Origin: JAGPCK01 sp041675505 | Lineage (GTDB): Bacteria; Bacteroidota; Bacteroidia; UKL13-3 | DNA length: 64,000 nt | Assembly (NCBI GenBank): GCA_041675505.1 | Contig: JBAYTR010000010.1 | Coordinates: forward strand, 62,001 to 126,000 | Direction of reading: 5' to 3' | Part shown: positions 31,566 to 41,623 of the stretch, one piece after another | How positions within the stretch are numbered: the stretch's first letter is position 1 | How the letters are laid out: every line of letters starts with the position of its first letter | Position numbers and translations under genes: made by a program | Notes under the pieces: generated by a model | The model's database searches: none | Told to the model about the DNA's origin: nothing | Seen by the model: only the letters and a program-made list of their open reading frames with translations

Positions 31566-34427
31566 ATGCGCCAACATTTACCTTTTATTTTCTTATTGCT
31601 GTTTACACTGAGCCGTAGTTTTGTGGCGGCACAAACGGCCAAAACGGGCACCATCAGTGGTAAGGTGGCCGATAAAAAAGATAAGTCGGAGTTGGTGGGC
31701 GTAAACGTAGTCATTAAAGGCACCAAGCTGGTGGCTCAAACCGATATTAACGGAAAGTTTGAATTCAAGAACGTAAAAACCGGGGAATACACGCTGGAGT
31801 TTACCTACATAGGCTACGAAAAAATTGTATACACGGGAGTAAAAGTAAAAGAAAACCAAACCACCACCATTGATATTCAAATGGGCAGCAGTGCCGCCAC
31901 CATTGACCAGGATGTGGTGGTAATAGGTCGCAGGCCGCTGGTTGACATTGAGCGTCCGCAAAGTAACAACACGGTAAGTCAGGAGCAGATTGAATCAGCA
32001 CCCGTGAGGCAATTGCAGCAAATCATCAACACACAACCCGGTGTGGTTACCACGCCCTCGGGGGTGCACATTCGTGGTGGCCGCACGTATGAAACAGGGT
32101 ATTTTGTAGATGGTGTTTCGGTTCAGGATCCCTTGTCGGGCACAGGTTTCGGGTTAGACTTGGGCAGCAATTCGCTCTCTTCCATTGATGTATTAACGGG
32201 TGGTATAGGAGCTGAGTTTGGTAATGCTACCTCAGGCGTGGTAAATGCCAAAACAAAATCAGGCGGAGATAAACATGACTTTGCGGTGTTGTACAAGCGC
32301 GATAACCTGGGTTTTAACCAACAGTGGAAATCGGTATTTAATACACAGGTGTTGGAATTGGGCGGAGGTGGCCCGGCTATGAAAAAACTGCTCAACAACA
32401 AGCTGAAGTTTTACGCCTCACTTCGCACGTATTTCACTGATGACTATTTTAAAAACCCTGCGAAGCAACTGCACTCTTCTTTGTTTGAGAACGAAACCTT
32501 TTTTGCGCCTTATCAGGACAACCGCTGGTCGGCCTCACTCAAAATGAACTACGATGTTTCCAATAAACAGAAGTTAGCGTTTACGTATTTGCGTTCGTTC
32601 TCCATTAACCAGGACATGAACAACCTGCGCATTACCGGCAACGATGTACCGTATTTACCCGGTTATCCGTTTTTGTTTTCACAACAAATGGACAATGCCA
32701 ATACGTATACCAACAGTTCTAACCTGATGGTGCTTAGCTGGACCGAATTTTTATCCAAACGTTTCTCCTACAAAGCCACCGTTTCGCGTTTGTTTATCAA
32801 ACAACGTACGGATGCCAACGGCCGCGACTGGAGACCCAAAACTGTTGACGGAGAATTTGACCCCAATTCCATTGTAACGTATCCGGTTATTCCGTTTAAC
32901 CCCGCAGATAGTGTGGTGTTTGTAAATGCACCATCGGGCTTTTACAACAACGGAGGCATAGCCACCCTGTGGCACGATCACTATGTAGAAGAATACACCG
33001 TAAATGCAAATGCAACGCTTTATTCAAAAAATACCTTTAACAAACTCACCTTTGGTGTGGAGCAGGTGTTACAGGATATGCAGTGGGTGGATATTCGCAG
33101 GCCCTGGGTAGGTGCGCCTATTCCTTTGCCTGACGGCACTTACTCCCAGTCTTTCCGTTTAGGAGATTACAGCGATTTGTGGAAAGTAAAACCCCGCAAA
33201 GGCGCCCTGTTCATCAACGACCAGATAAAATACAAAGGTTTAATTGCCAACGTGGGCGCACGTTTTGAGTACTGGGCTCCGGGAAAATTTGTAGACGATG
33301 CGGTAAAAGATTCCCGCTCACCCATACGCGATGAAATACGCAGTGAGTACAACAGCAGTACCGTTAACTTTTTAGGTCTGCGTCACAAGTTCCGTTTTTT
33401 GCCCCGGGTGTCGGCCAGTTTTCCCATCAAAGAAAACCAGATGTTGTTTTTTAACTACGGGCACACCACCAAAATGCCGCACCCTTCCTTTTTGTATGCC
33501 GGTTTAAATCCGTTGTATACCGACAGGTCAACCGCCAGTGTGTTGGGAAATCCTAACCTTAATCCGGAGGTGGCCATTTCGTATGAACTGGGTTACCGTT
33601 CGCAAATTACCTCCAACGATGCCATTACCATCTCTGCCTTTTGGGTAGATAATTACGATTTCATCTTGCGTGTACCCATTTTGGTAAAAGATGTAACCGG
33701 CAGAGAAGTACAACGCACCATGGCCATTAACTCCGATTACTCGCGTAAGCGTGGCATTGAAGTAGGTTACATCAGACGCATAGGCAACTGGTTTATGGGG
33801 CAGGTGAGCGGAAACTTTATGGTGGCCACGGGACAGAGTGCTTCGGCCTCTGAAGCCTTGAAAGAAATTTTAAACACCGGAGCTGCGGAAGACACCCGTG
33901 AGTTTTTTATGCCCTGGGATACCCGCTTTGACGTGAAAGCCAATGCCTTGTTTAAGGTTGACCGCAAAGGCGGATTGTTCGGAGCCGGATTTTTAAACAA
34001 GTGTTCCTTCTATTTGGAGAATGTGTGGCGCGCAGGTCGCAGGTATACGCCCTATGTACTGGAAGGTTACGAGCCCATTACCGGCAGGCCCATTTGGGTG
34101 CAGGACAACCGTCCGGAAGCCCGCTGGAGTAAGATTGGGCAGAACTGGTTCTGGATAGATTTTAATTTCCGCAAGTGGTACGACTACAAAAAAGTAAAAG
34201 TAGCGTGGACCATTGAGGTAACCAATGTGTTGAACAATAAAAACTCAGCCATTATCAACCCGGTAACCGGCAGGGCCTACACCTCGGGCGATGATGTTCC
34301 TACGGAATGGCGCGACCCCCGATACAATGACCCCCGCGACCCGCGCTCATCAGGCACCCCACCCAACGACCCTTCGAGGTACTTGCAGCAGCGCAACTAT
34401 CTTATAGGCCTGGCCGTTCAGTTCTGA
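31566..34427 (+). CDS. TonB-dependent outer-membrane receptor with carboxypeptidase-regulatory domain
   Basis: The 953-residue protein has a signal peptide (ending SFVAAQ) and a CarboxypepD_reg-like domain (about 28-110: TISGKVADKKDK, TDINGKFEFKNVKTGEYTLEF). A plug domain follows (SAPVRQLQQIINTQPGVV, HIRGGRTYETGYFVDGVSV), then a 22-strand-type barrel ending in an aromatic residue (LIGLAVQF). Such receptors import large or scarce molecules with TonB energy. The absence of a SusD partner downstream makes it a non-SusC type. The next gene, 95 bases on, is a large T9SS protein; whether they act together is unknown. Confidence 0.93.
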   Translation: MRQHLPFIFLLLFTLSRSFVAAQTAKTGTISGKVADKKDKSELVGVNVVIKGTKLVAQTDINGKFEFKNVKTGEYTLEFTYIGYEKIVYTGVKVKENQTTTIDIQMGSSAATIDQDVVVIGRRPLVDIERPQSNNTVSQEQIESAPVRQLQQIINTQPGVVTTPSGVHIRGGRTYETGYFVDGVSVQDPLSGTGFGLDLGSNSLSSIDVLTGGIGAEFGNATSGVVNAKTKSGGDKHDFAVLYKRDNLGFNQQWKSVFNTQVLELGGGGPAMKKLLNNKLKFYASLRTYFTDDYFKNPAKQLHSSLFENETFFAPYQDNRWSASLKMNYDVSNKQKLAFTYLRSFSINQDMNNLRITGNDVPYLPGYPFLFSQQMDNANTYTNSSNLMVLSWTEFLSKRFSYKATVSRLFIKQRTDANGRDWRPKTVDGEFDPNSIVTYPVIPFNPADSVVFVNAPSGFYNNGGIATLWHDHYVEEYTVNANATLYSKNTFNKLTFGVEQVLQDMQWVDIRRPWVGAPIPLPDGTYSQSFRLGDYSDLWKVKPRKGALFINDQIKYKGLIANVGARFEYWAPGKFVDDAVKDSRSPIRDEIRSEYNSSTVNFLGLRHKFRFLPRVSASFPIKENQMLFFNYGHTTKMPHPSFLYAGLNPLYTDRSTASVLGNPNLNPEVAISYELGYRSQITSNDAITISAFWVDNYDFILRVPILVKDVTGREVQRTMAINSDYSRKRGIEVGYIRRIGNWFMGQVSGNFMVATGQSASASEALKEILNTGAAEDTREFFMPWDTRFDVKANALFKVDRKGGLFGAGFLNKCSFYLENVWRAGRRYTPYVLEGYEPITGRPIWVQDNRPEARWSKIGQNWFWIDFNFRKWYDYKKVKVAWTIEVTNVLNNKNSAIINPVTGRAYTSGDDVPTEWRDPRYNDPRDPRSSGTPPNDPSRYLQQRNYLIGLAVQF

Positions 34428-34522
34428 TAAAAAGAGTCGCATTAAACCGCGTATTTTCCACACGTTTACAATTTTTTAACAAGGGATAGCTAATATTGCA
34501 GTTCAATTAATTCTTTAAAAAG

Positions 34523-37500
34523 ATGAAATCAACATTACGATTATTTGTCGCAGGCGCAATGCTCTTTGCTTTAAGCACAGAGACCAGAGCGCAGGGCCCG
34601 TCTAACAACCCGGCCACACCGGGAGCGGCCACCATTTCAGCCAAAAACACTCCTTACTTTCAAAACTTTGATGGTTTGGACATTACAGGAACCAACCAGA
34701 TTAACTTACCTGTTGGCTGGCAAACCAGTGAAAGCGGAAGCGGAGGCAGGTACAACGGTGGTTATGCAGCAGATAACGGTGCAGGCACATCAGGCGACCT
34801 TATCAGTTACGGTGCAACCAGCACAACCGACAGAGCCTTGGGTACCTTGTTGAGTTCCAGCATTGCTCCGCGTTTCGGGGTGTTTGTTAAAAACACTACC
34901 GGTTCAGTGGTGGATTCTGTAAGAATAGAATTTACACTCGAACAATGGCGTTGTGGTACAATCAACAGAACCGATTCTTTTATAGTAGAATACAACATTA
35001 ACCGTGGAGGAATAGATACCAACGCTGTGAACAACAGCGGCTGGAGCAGATTCCCCAATCTGTTGTTGAACGGTAAAACATACACGGCAACCGGTGCGTT
35101 GGATGGCAACATTGCCGCCAACCAAACCCGTTTTACAGCTATGCTCACCGGCATTACACTAAACAACAACGACACCCTGGTGATTCGTTTTGTGGATTAC
35201 AACGCCACAGGTTCTGATGACGGAATGGCCATTGATTCTTTCTCCATGATTTTTGATCCGTTGATTTTAACACCACAACCCGTAACAGGAATCAACGTTA
35301 CACCTACTTTAACAACAGCAGGAGTTAACTACACTGCACCCGGCAATTTCAGTTCAGCTACCCAACAGTTTGTAGCGTTTTTGAAACAAGGTACAGCCAT
35401 TACAGCAGGTACTCCAACCATGAACCCCGCAGGTTACACCGCCAACAGCGATTTCTCAGCCAACGGTACAGCTTACCAAAACGATGCAGCAGCAAAATGT
35501 GTGTACAAAGGAACAGGAACCAACTTCAACGTAACCGGCCTTCAAGCCAACACAGCGTATCACTTAATGATTTTAACTGTATCCACAGCCGATTCAGTGT
35601 ATTCATCAGGCGCAACAGCACAGTTTAGCTCAGGCCGCACCACCATAAACTTCACAGCTAAATCAGGTTCGCAAATTGAAGGAGCAGTGAGCAATATCAT
35701 CAGCGTATCCATTGCCAATCCTTCTACTACGGTAACCGATACTACCTTTGTAGAACTCCAACTTACCGGAGGTGATGCCACCAACGGAGTGGATTTAGCT
35801 ACCACCTTCAACACCACTGTTCTGAAATTCCCGGGTAACTCCACATCGGCACAAACCGTTTCTTTCGGAATTACCAACGATAACACAGACGAGTGGAACG
35901 AGACATTGCAGTTTACCTTACGCAACGTAAGCGGAGGAGCCGCAGCAACTATCGGAGCCGACTCATTGTTTACGTATACCATTGTAGATAATGATGGCAT
36001 TGCTAATCCGGCTTCAGGAGACATTGCGTTTACACAGGTGCAGGCTACCAGCAGCACAGGTGTTTTTGATAACTCGGAATTTATTACACTTAAGCGTCTT
36101 GATTTACGCAACATGGGTGTTACCGACAGAGGAGTATTGACAGACGGAGCGCTTTCTACTACAGAATCAGTATATAACCTGCCTACTACCTCAGCACTGG
36201 CTGATGTTCCTGCGGGAACAGTGGTACGTTTTGTTGCTACTACCGGAACAGACGACACCAATTGGGCAGACGGCATCATGACTTTTTATACTACGGCCAT
36301 GAACCTTTCAACCGGTGGCGACCAGATTATTGCCTTCACCGGATTTAATAACTATGTAGCAGGTATCAACTTTGCCAACAGCGGCTGGACAAGCGGTTCA
36401 ACCAATACCAATACCTCAAAAGCACCAGGTACTTTAGCTGATTTGCATGCAGGCACTAAACCCAACGTGCGTTTTAAAGGAATGGTTTCAGGTGCAGCAT
36501 CGTTGCTTCGCGACAGCTTAATCAACGTTTCCAGCTGGGATACTTCAGCTACCCGTTTTGCCACTGACTTCGCTACATTCACCTCACAGTTTAACGAGCC
36601 TGCTTCACAAGCAACCAACCTTACGGTAGCCGGCACCTCATTAAGCAACATTACCCTGAGCTGGAAAGCCTCTGCTGCTGCTCAGCGTTATGCCGTGGTG
36701 ATGAATACCTCTTCCACCATCAGCAACCCTGCAGATAGTTTTACCTACAACAACACCAACAATTATAATCAGGCAGATACCGTAATTCTTTCCGCTTCAG
36801 CAATGACCAAAGGAAACGGAAGAGTTGTTTACAGCGGACACGATACCATGGTTGTGGTAAACGGACTGGCCAACGGCACCCGCTACTACTACAAAGTGTT
36901 TGCCTTGAACGGAAACGGTAGTAATGCGAATTACAATGCCAACTCACCACTTTCAGGTGATACTACCACACAAAATCCTGTTGTTCCTGTAGTGAAATTC
37001 GGAACACTTTCTACTACTACTTCTGAAGATTCTACGTCTATAAAAATTCCGGTTAGCTTAACCAACTCCACCAACACAGCGGTGAGCGTTAGTGTGGCCA
37101 TTAAAGGCGGAACAGCTACATCAACCAGCGATTACCAGTTGGGTGCTGCTTCAATCAACTTCTCAGGTAACGCAGATACCACCACACACGTTACAGTAAC
37201 CATTGTAAACGACAACCTGGTAGAGGGTGCGGAGAACGTAGTACTTGTTCTGCAAAACATTTCTTCACCGGCTATACTGGATGCCGACTCTGTGCATACC
37301 TTAACCATCAACGACAACGACTTTACTAAAATTGGTTTTGAAGTAAACAGACAAACCATTGCTGAAACCATTGACACCGCCCGCATACGTGTAGTGATGA
37401 AAGATTTGGGTCCGAATGCACCTTACACCGTTAATGTATCAGCTACTCCGTTAACAGCTACAGCAACTCAGGATTATGCTTTAATCACCACTTCACTTAC

Positions 37501-38884
37501 TTTTAGCGGTGCTGCCGATTCTGTAAAAACTGTTTTGGTAAAAGTGTTTAACACCCTGCCACTTGAAGCAAACGAAAGTTTTGTACTTCAACTGAGCAGC
37601 CCCAGCACAGGAGCTGCATTGGATGTAAACGCTACCGACACCATTACCATTAACAACTTCAGCTACCCGTACTATCCTATCGGACAAATTAACAAAACGG
37701 ATGCTAACGGAGTATTGGACTCAGCCGGCAGAAGATATGAAGTGCGCGGTATAGTTTACGGAGTAAATATTCGTACAACAGGCCTTCAGTTCACCATCCA
37801 TGACGGCACAGGTGGCTTAGGTACATTTAATACTCCGGCCACCTTTGGCTATACCGTTAAAGAAGGAGATAGTATTATCCTTTTTGGCCGCCTGAATCAG
37901 TTCAACGGTTTAGCTCAGATAGAAGCCATTGATACAATTATTGTAGCAGGTACCAACAAAGCCACGAAAGCACCGGTAACTGTGAGTGCTCTGAGTGAAG
38001 CAACAGAATCAGAATATGTAATGTTCCCATCGCTTACACTTGCTCCTTCAGCTAACTGGCCGGTGACTCCGTTTACCGGAACAGGTCGCAACATGTATGC
38101 TTACGTTAACGGCAACCCTGCCGATAGTATACAAATCAGAATTGTAGTGACCAGCCCGTTGAACGGCTCACCTCGCCCAACAGAGAAATTTGCTATGATT
38201 GGTATAGGCGGACAGTTTGATAACAGCAACCCTTTCACCAGCGGTCACCAGTTGTTCCCTATGTTCCTTAACCACATCATTAACGGAGATACAGTTGGTT
38301 TCACCACAGCTTCTGCCACAGTAAATGAAGCAGCAGGTACAGTTAACATCAGTGTGAGCCTTAAAAATCCAACTGCATTACCTACCACGGTTCAGGTAGC
38401 TGTTAATGGCGGATCAGCGGCCGGAAGCAGCGATTATACTTACACCACACAAACCGTTACGTTCCCGGCCAACAGCAATGCAGCGCAAACCGTTACGTTA
38501 AGCATAACTGACGACAACCTGTTCGAAAGCAACGAGACCATTGCCTTCACCTTGCAAAATGCTACCAACAACGCTACCATTGACCCTGCTGCCGGTGCTT
38601 ACATCATCACCATTACCGACAATGATCCTAATGGAGTGAAAGAGTTGAACGCAGTACAATTTAATGTATATCCTAACCCTGCCCGCGAAGTGTTGAACAT
38701 TGCAGCAGACAAGGAAATGAACAGCGTAGTAGTAACCGACATTATCGGTAACGTGGTGTTGAACGTTAACGATGTGAATGCGAAGAAAGCTACATTAAAC
38801 ACCGCCTCATTGAACGCAGGGGTTTACTTTGTACGGGTATACTCAGCAGAAGGAAGCAGTGTGAAGAAGGTTATAATTAAGTAA
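34523..38884 (+). CDS. Large secreted Calx-beta protein with T9SS C-terminal sorting domain
   Basis: This 1453-residue extracellular protein has a signal peptide (MKSTLRLFVAGAMLF...TRAQG). There are at least four Calx-beta repeats, recognisable by their ends TYTIVDND (about 490), LTINDNDF (about 930), a degenerate TINNFSYP copy, and IITITDNDPNG (about 1370). Between them are an LTD-like domain (GVFDNSEFITLKRLD), a fibronectin-like region and an OB-like segment (GIVYGVNIRTTGLQFTIHDG). It ends with a type A T9SS signal (FNVYPNPAREVLNI ... NAGVYFVRVYSAEG ... KKVIIK), so it is exported by the type IX system and probably anchored at the surface. Calx-beta repeats often bind calcium. Function unknown; adhesion is a guess. 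Confidence 0.92.
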   Translation: MKSTLRLFVAGAMLFALSTETRAQGPSNNPATPGAATISAKNTPYFQNFDGLDITGTNQINLPVGWQTSESGSGGRYNGGYAADNGAGTSGDLISYGATSTTDRALGTLLSSSIAPRFGVFVKNTTGSVVDSVRIEFTLEQWRCGTINRTDSFIVEYNINRGGIDTNAVNNSGWSRFPNLLLNGKTYTATGALDGNIAANQTRFTAMLTGITLNNNDTLVIRFVDYNATGSDDGMAIDSFSMIFDPLILTPQPVTGINVTPTLTTAGVNYTAPGNFSSATQQFVAFLKQGTAITAGTPTMNPAGYTANSDFSANGTAYQNDAAAKCVYKGTGTNFNVTGLQANTAYHLMILTVSTADSVYSSGATAQFSSGRTTINFTAKSGSQIEGAVSNIISVSIANPSTTVTDTTFVELQLTGGDATNGVDLATTFNTTVLKFPGNSTSAQTVSFGITNDNTDEWNETLQFTLRNVSGGAAATIGADSLFTYTIVDNDGIANPASGDIAFTQVQATSSTGVFDNSEFITLKRLDLRNMGVTDRGVLTDGALSTTESVYNLPTTSALADVPAGTVVRFVATTGTDDTNWADGIMTFYTTAMNLSTGGDQIIAFTGFNNYVAGINFANSGWTSGSTNTNTSKAPGTLADLHAGTKPNVRFKGMVSGAASLLRDSLINVSSWDTSATRFATDFATFTSQFNEPASQATNLTVAGTSLSNITLSWKASAAAQRYAVVMNTSSTISNPADSFTYNNTNNYNQADTVILSASAMTKGNGRVVYSGHDTMVVVNGLANGTRYYYKVFALNGNGSNANYNANSPLSGDTTTQNPVVPVVKFGTLSTTTSEDSTSIKIPVSLTNSTNTAVSVSVAIKGGTATSTSDYQLGAASINFSGNADTTTHVTVTIVNDNLVEGAENVVLVLQNISSPAILDADSVHTLTINDNDFTKIGFEVNRQTIAETIDTARIRVVMKDLGPNAPYTVNVSATPLTATATQDYALITTSLTFSGAADSVKTVLVKVFNTLPLEANESFVLQLSSPSTGAALDVNATDTITINNFSYPYYPIGQINKTDANGVLDSAGRRYEVRGIVYGVNIRTTGLQFTIHDGTGGLGTFNTPATFGYTVKEGDSIILFGRLNQFNGLAQIEAIDTIIVAGTNKATKAPVTVSALSEATESEYVMFPSLTLAPSANWPVTPFTGTGRNMYAYVNGNPADSIQIRIVVTSPLNGSPRPTEKFAMIGIGGQFDNSNPFTSGHQLFPMFLNHIINGDTVGFTTASATVNEAAGTVNISVSLKNPTALPTTVQVAVNGGSAAGSSDYTYTTQTVTFPANSNAAQTVTLSITDDNLFESNETIAFTLQNATNNATIDPAAGAYIITITDNDPNGVKELNAVQFNVYPNPAREVLNIAADKEMNSVVVTDIIGNVVLNVNDVNAKKATLNTASLNAGVYFVRVYSAEGSSVKKVIIK

Positions 38885-38901
38885 CCTGACTAATACAGTA
38901 T

Positions 38902-38938
38902 AAAAAAGGTCTCCTGATTAATTCAGGAGACCTTTTTT
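38902..38938. terminator. Bidirectional terminator between the Calx-beta gene and the GNAT gene
   Basis: A perfect 10-bp stem (GGTCTCCTGA with TCAGGAGACC) extended by an A/T run on each side, with a 5-base loop. The A run before and T run after let it serve both converging genes. Confidence 0.85.
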
Positions 38939-38962
38939 ATTTAGTGCTGAACTAGTGTTAAC

Positions 38963-39415
38963 TTATGTGAGTAGTTTTTCAAAGCACACACTACTTTCCA
39001 CATCGGCATATTGGCCATAGTTTTTGATAGTAGTGTAATTGTTCTTTTGGTATAAGCGAATGGCTTCCGGTTGTTTTTTACCGGTTTCCAAAATGCATTT
39101 TTGGTAGCCCAACTCTTTTGCCCAATTTTCCAGTTCACCTAAAACTATTGATGCAATTCCTTTACCTCGTTTTTCTAACGGAACAAACATTCTTTTTACT
39201 TCCATTACATTCTCCTCATACTCTTTTATTGCGCCACAGCCCACAGCAGCTCCCTCTTCATAAGCCACTACTACGTGTTTAATAGCCGCAATTTTGTTGA
39301 ACTGAGCAAAAAATGCATGGTCCTCTCCATCCCGTATGGCAAGGTCTTTATCCAGCGCAGTTACTAATTTTTGAAAATCTGAATTGTCAGAATCGGTTCT
39401 TTTAATTTTGTACAT
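38963..39415 (-). CDS. GNAT family N-acetyltransferase
   Basis: The 150-residue protein has the GNAT fold: an N-terminal acceptor region, GAAVGCGAIKEYE (strand before motif A), VKRMFVPLEKRGKGIASIVL (acetyl-CoA-binding motif A, RGKGIA) and AIRLYQKNNY near the end. GNAT enzymes transfer acetyl groups to amines on many substrates; the target is unknown. It starts 14 bases after the stop of the YdeI-like gene and is probably co-transcribed with it and the DUF2071 gene. Confidence 0.9.
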   Translation of the reverse strand: MYKIKRTDSDNSDFQKLVTALDKDLAIRDGEDHAFFAQFNKIAAIKHVVVAYEEGAAVGCGAIKEYEENVMEVKRMFVPLEKRGKGIASIVLGELENWAKELGYQKCILETGKKQPEAIRLYQKNNYTTIKNYGQYADVESSVCFEKLLT

Positions 39416-39429
39416 GTTTAATTTATTTT

Positions 39430-40005
39430 TTATTCCAGTCGTTTTTGTTGTTCGCTCGTAGTAATCGCTTTATCCAATCGTGAAAGTCTGGTCTTTTCTT
39501 GTTTGGCATTCATTATCCAATGGATGATTGTTTTTTGGTAAGAAGGTGTTTGAGTTTTAAAGAAACCCCAGGCCTGTTTGTTCTTTTTAAACAGCTTTTC
39601 GTATGCGGGGTCAAGAATATCAGGCTCTTTTTCGTGCGAATAAACAGCTGTTTTTTCGTCTGTTCTTAAATCAAATGCCTTTTGTCCTTCAGCGGTCATG
39701 AGCCCGGCCTTGGTGAGCTCTTCCACCTTTTTAATGTTGATGGTGCTCCAGATACTGTTAGGTCTTCGCGGGGTAAAACGGATGCAGTAACTTTCATTAT
39801 CTATGGATCTTCTTACACCGTCAATCCAACCAAAACAAAGTGCTTGATCAACCGACTGCGACCAAGTGATGGAAGGTTTACCGCTACCCACTTTGTAGAA
39901 ACCAACAATCAGTTCTGTTTCTTTTTTGTGGTGTTTTTTAAACCACTGCCTGAATGCAGCCGGTGTTGCAAAAAAGGTTACGGTTGTTTTATTGGTTGGC
40001 GCCAT
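39430..40005 (-). CDS. YdeI/OmpD-associated family protein
   Basis: The 191-residue protein (ATG at 40005; an ATG 15 bases upstream is possible) has the YdeI features: FFATPAAFRQWFKKHHKKE, then ITWSQSVDQALCFGWIDGVR, CIRFTPRRPNSIWS and a C-terminal helical tail with YQKTIIHWIMNAKQEKTR. The family is widespread in Bacteroidota and often sits near acetyltransferases; its biochemical role is unsettled. It is the middle gene of the DUF2071 - YdeI - GNAT run. Confidence 0.88.
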   Translation of the reverse strand: MAPTNKTTVTFFATPAAFRQWFKKHHKKETELIVGFYKVGSGKPSITWSQSVDQALCFGWIDGVRRSIDNESYCIRFTPRRPNSIWSTINIKKVEELTKAGLMTAEGQKAFDLRTDEKTAVYSHEKEPDILDPAYEKLFKKNKQAWGFFKTQTPSYQKTIIHWIMNAKQEKTRLSRLDKAITTSEQQKRLE

Positions 40006-40046
40006 GAAAATGTTTGACAATATTCACTCAAGTTCAGTTCACAGAT

Positions 40047-40757
40047 TTAAATCGTTCGGCCTTCTTTAACTTTTATTTCAGAGCCCTCAGCCAGAAATAC
40101 TGACACAGGTTTTTCGTTTGTGAGGAAACTGAAATCTTGTCCATATACATCACCGAAGTCTACATCAATCAGGTAATCCTTTGTTTCATAAACCTCCCAT
40201 TTTGGATGCTCAACACCATACTCAGAAGTTCTCTCATTTGAAATTTTGGTATAACCCCAGTAGTGCTCTGTTATAAATTCCTCCTCGCTGCCGTCCTTAA
40301 TGGGAGTTGGTTTTAGATCAGTTATTACTTTTAATGAATTCCATTGCCCTTTTCTCCAGTTGTATTCTATTATTAAACTATCGTTTGAATTTGTCCAGGA
40401 ATGACTCATGGGCATAGTCTCGTATTTCTCTTTGTAAACGGTATTGGCCACAAAGGTTAACGCTGGTTTTGGAACAATCTCTTTTATGAAAACAACTCCC
40501 CGTTTCCATTTTCCGTTGTCTTTGTATCGGACATAAAACCTAAGGTTTACTTCTTCAAAGTTGGTGTGAAACGGTATTTTAAGTCCTTTTACTTTTGTGT
40601 CTTTAAACAGGAACCCAACTAAGCTGACATAACAGGTGTTGTTCCATAAATCAATCTCTGTTTTAGGGGGTAGATACTTATCCAGTATTTTACTATCAAC
40701 TGAATAGTTAGCCATCGCTAACTTTCTCCATTCAGCTTCTAAAAATGTTTTAGACAT
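40047..40757 (-). CDS. DUF2071 (YqjF-like) protein
   Basis: The 236-residue protein (ATG at 40757, since the 26 residues before it do not fit the family) begins MSKTFLEAEWRKLAMANY, the start expected for DUF2071. The conserved LPPKTEIDLWNNTCYVSLVG, NLRFYVRY and EVYETKDYLIDVDFGDVYG segments follow. Members are uncharacterised acetoacetate-decarboxylase-like fold proteins. It is the first gene of a minus-strand run with YdeI and GNAT genes (42 bases to the next ATG). Confidence 0.85.
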   Translation of the reverse strand: MSKTFLEAEWRKLAMANYSVDSKILDKYLPPKTEIDLWNNTCYVSLVGFLFKDTKVKGLKIPFHTNFEEVNLRFYVRYKDNGKWKRGVVFIKEIVPKPALTFVANTVYKEKYETMPMSHSWTNSNDSLIIEYNWRKGQWNSLKVITDLKPTPIKDGSEEEFITEHYWGYTKISNERTSEYGVEHPKWEVYETKDYLIDVDFGDVYGQDFSFLTNEKPVSVFLAEGSEIKVKEGRTI

Positions 40758-40850
40758 TATATTTTCATTTAACGCGATGGATACGTAAAGGAATAACCGC
40801 CTCGTCTTATCAGTCAGTAAAGATATAATCCACACCCATTAAAAAATAAA

Positions 40851-40879
40851 AAAACCCCGAATTTCTCCGGGGTTTTTTT
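40851..40879. terminator. Hairpin terminator downstream of the 40921 lipoprotein gene
   Basis: A CCCCG/CGGGG stem flanked by A and T runs on both sides. It lies just past the end of the minus-strand lipoprotein gene and can work in either direction. Confidence 0.75.
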
Positions 40880-40920
40880 ATTTTATAGCAAGAAGGCTCG
40901 AGAAGCATTAGAGAAGGGCG

Positions 40921-41505
40921 TTAGTTGAACTTGATGTCAAATCGGCATTGGGTTACATTTATTTTTTTCTGCCCGGTTTCATTTTTCATAGAGAAGTCTT
41001 CAAAATAACCCGCAATAATATTTTGAGCAGTGTCTAGGTGGCTGATGTGCAGGATAACAGAGTCATTAAGGTTGGGGGCATCGGTTGAGCGGTACATATC
41101 GCCACGCCAGTTGATAAAAAGTCCCCGTACTTCGTGTTCAGAATCGTCAAAATAAAATACATACCTTCCTGGTTTTCTGATGTTGTCAAGTCTGAAATAA
41201 AAATGCTCGTCAATTCCCCAACTGATACTGGTTCTGTCGGCCATCATGTAAAGCAGCAATGACCCAGAATTTTCGTAGTAATATTTCGAAAAAAATTTTT
41301 CAGACATTTCTTCATCGGGGAGCAGATTGCCGTTAATCAAACAGCCGAAAGTATTGTACCCGCCATGTGTTTTCGAAGGCAATAAATGTGCTTCATTTTT
41401 TGGAGTATCTTTTGGAGTGGTGGTTTCATCCGGACGGCAACTCACACCAGCGAGTAGAAGCAAAACAAAAACTCCTTTAAGCAATTTAGCGACTTTGGCA
41501 GCCAT
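40921..41505 (-). CDS. Lipoprotein of unknown function
   Basis: The 194-residue protein starts at the ATG at 41505, chosen because it opens a lipoprotein signal (KGVFVLLLLAGVSC). The acylated cysteine is followed by RPDETTTPKDTPKNE. The mature part is beta-rich, with no catalytic motif visible, and contains an RYVFYFDDSEHEV segment. I do not recognise the family. It stands alone between two hairpins. Confidence 0.7.
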   Translation of the reverse strand: MAAKVAKLLKGVFVLLLLAGVSCRPDETTTPKDTPKNEAHLLPSKTHGGYNTFGCLINGNLLPDEEMSEKFFSKYYYENSGSLLLYMMADRTSISWGIDEHFYFRLDNIRKPGRYVFYFDDSEHEVRGLFINWRGDMYRSTDAPNLNDSVILHISHLDTAQNIIAGYFEDFSMKNETGQKKINVTQCRFDIKFN

Positions 41506-41569
41506 AAAAATATGGTTTAATATAGGCAAGATAAGGAATTGTCGTAACAAAAAGCAATAAGAATAAAGC

Positions 41570-41603
41570 AAACAAGCCCACTGTTTTTGCAGCGGGCTTG
41601 TTT
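41570..41603 (-). terminator. Terminator after the S46 peptidase gene
   Basis: A 10-bp stem (41570-41579 with 41594-41603) plus a 3-bp inner stem around a six-base loop. It lies just past the minus-strand peptidase stop, and the minus strand downstream is T-rich. Confidence 0.6.
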
Positions 41604-41623
41604 AGCAGCGGATGCTGAAACGA

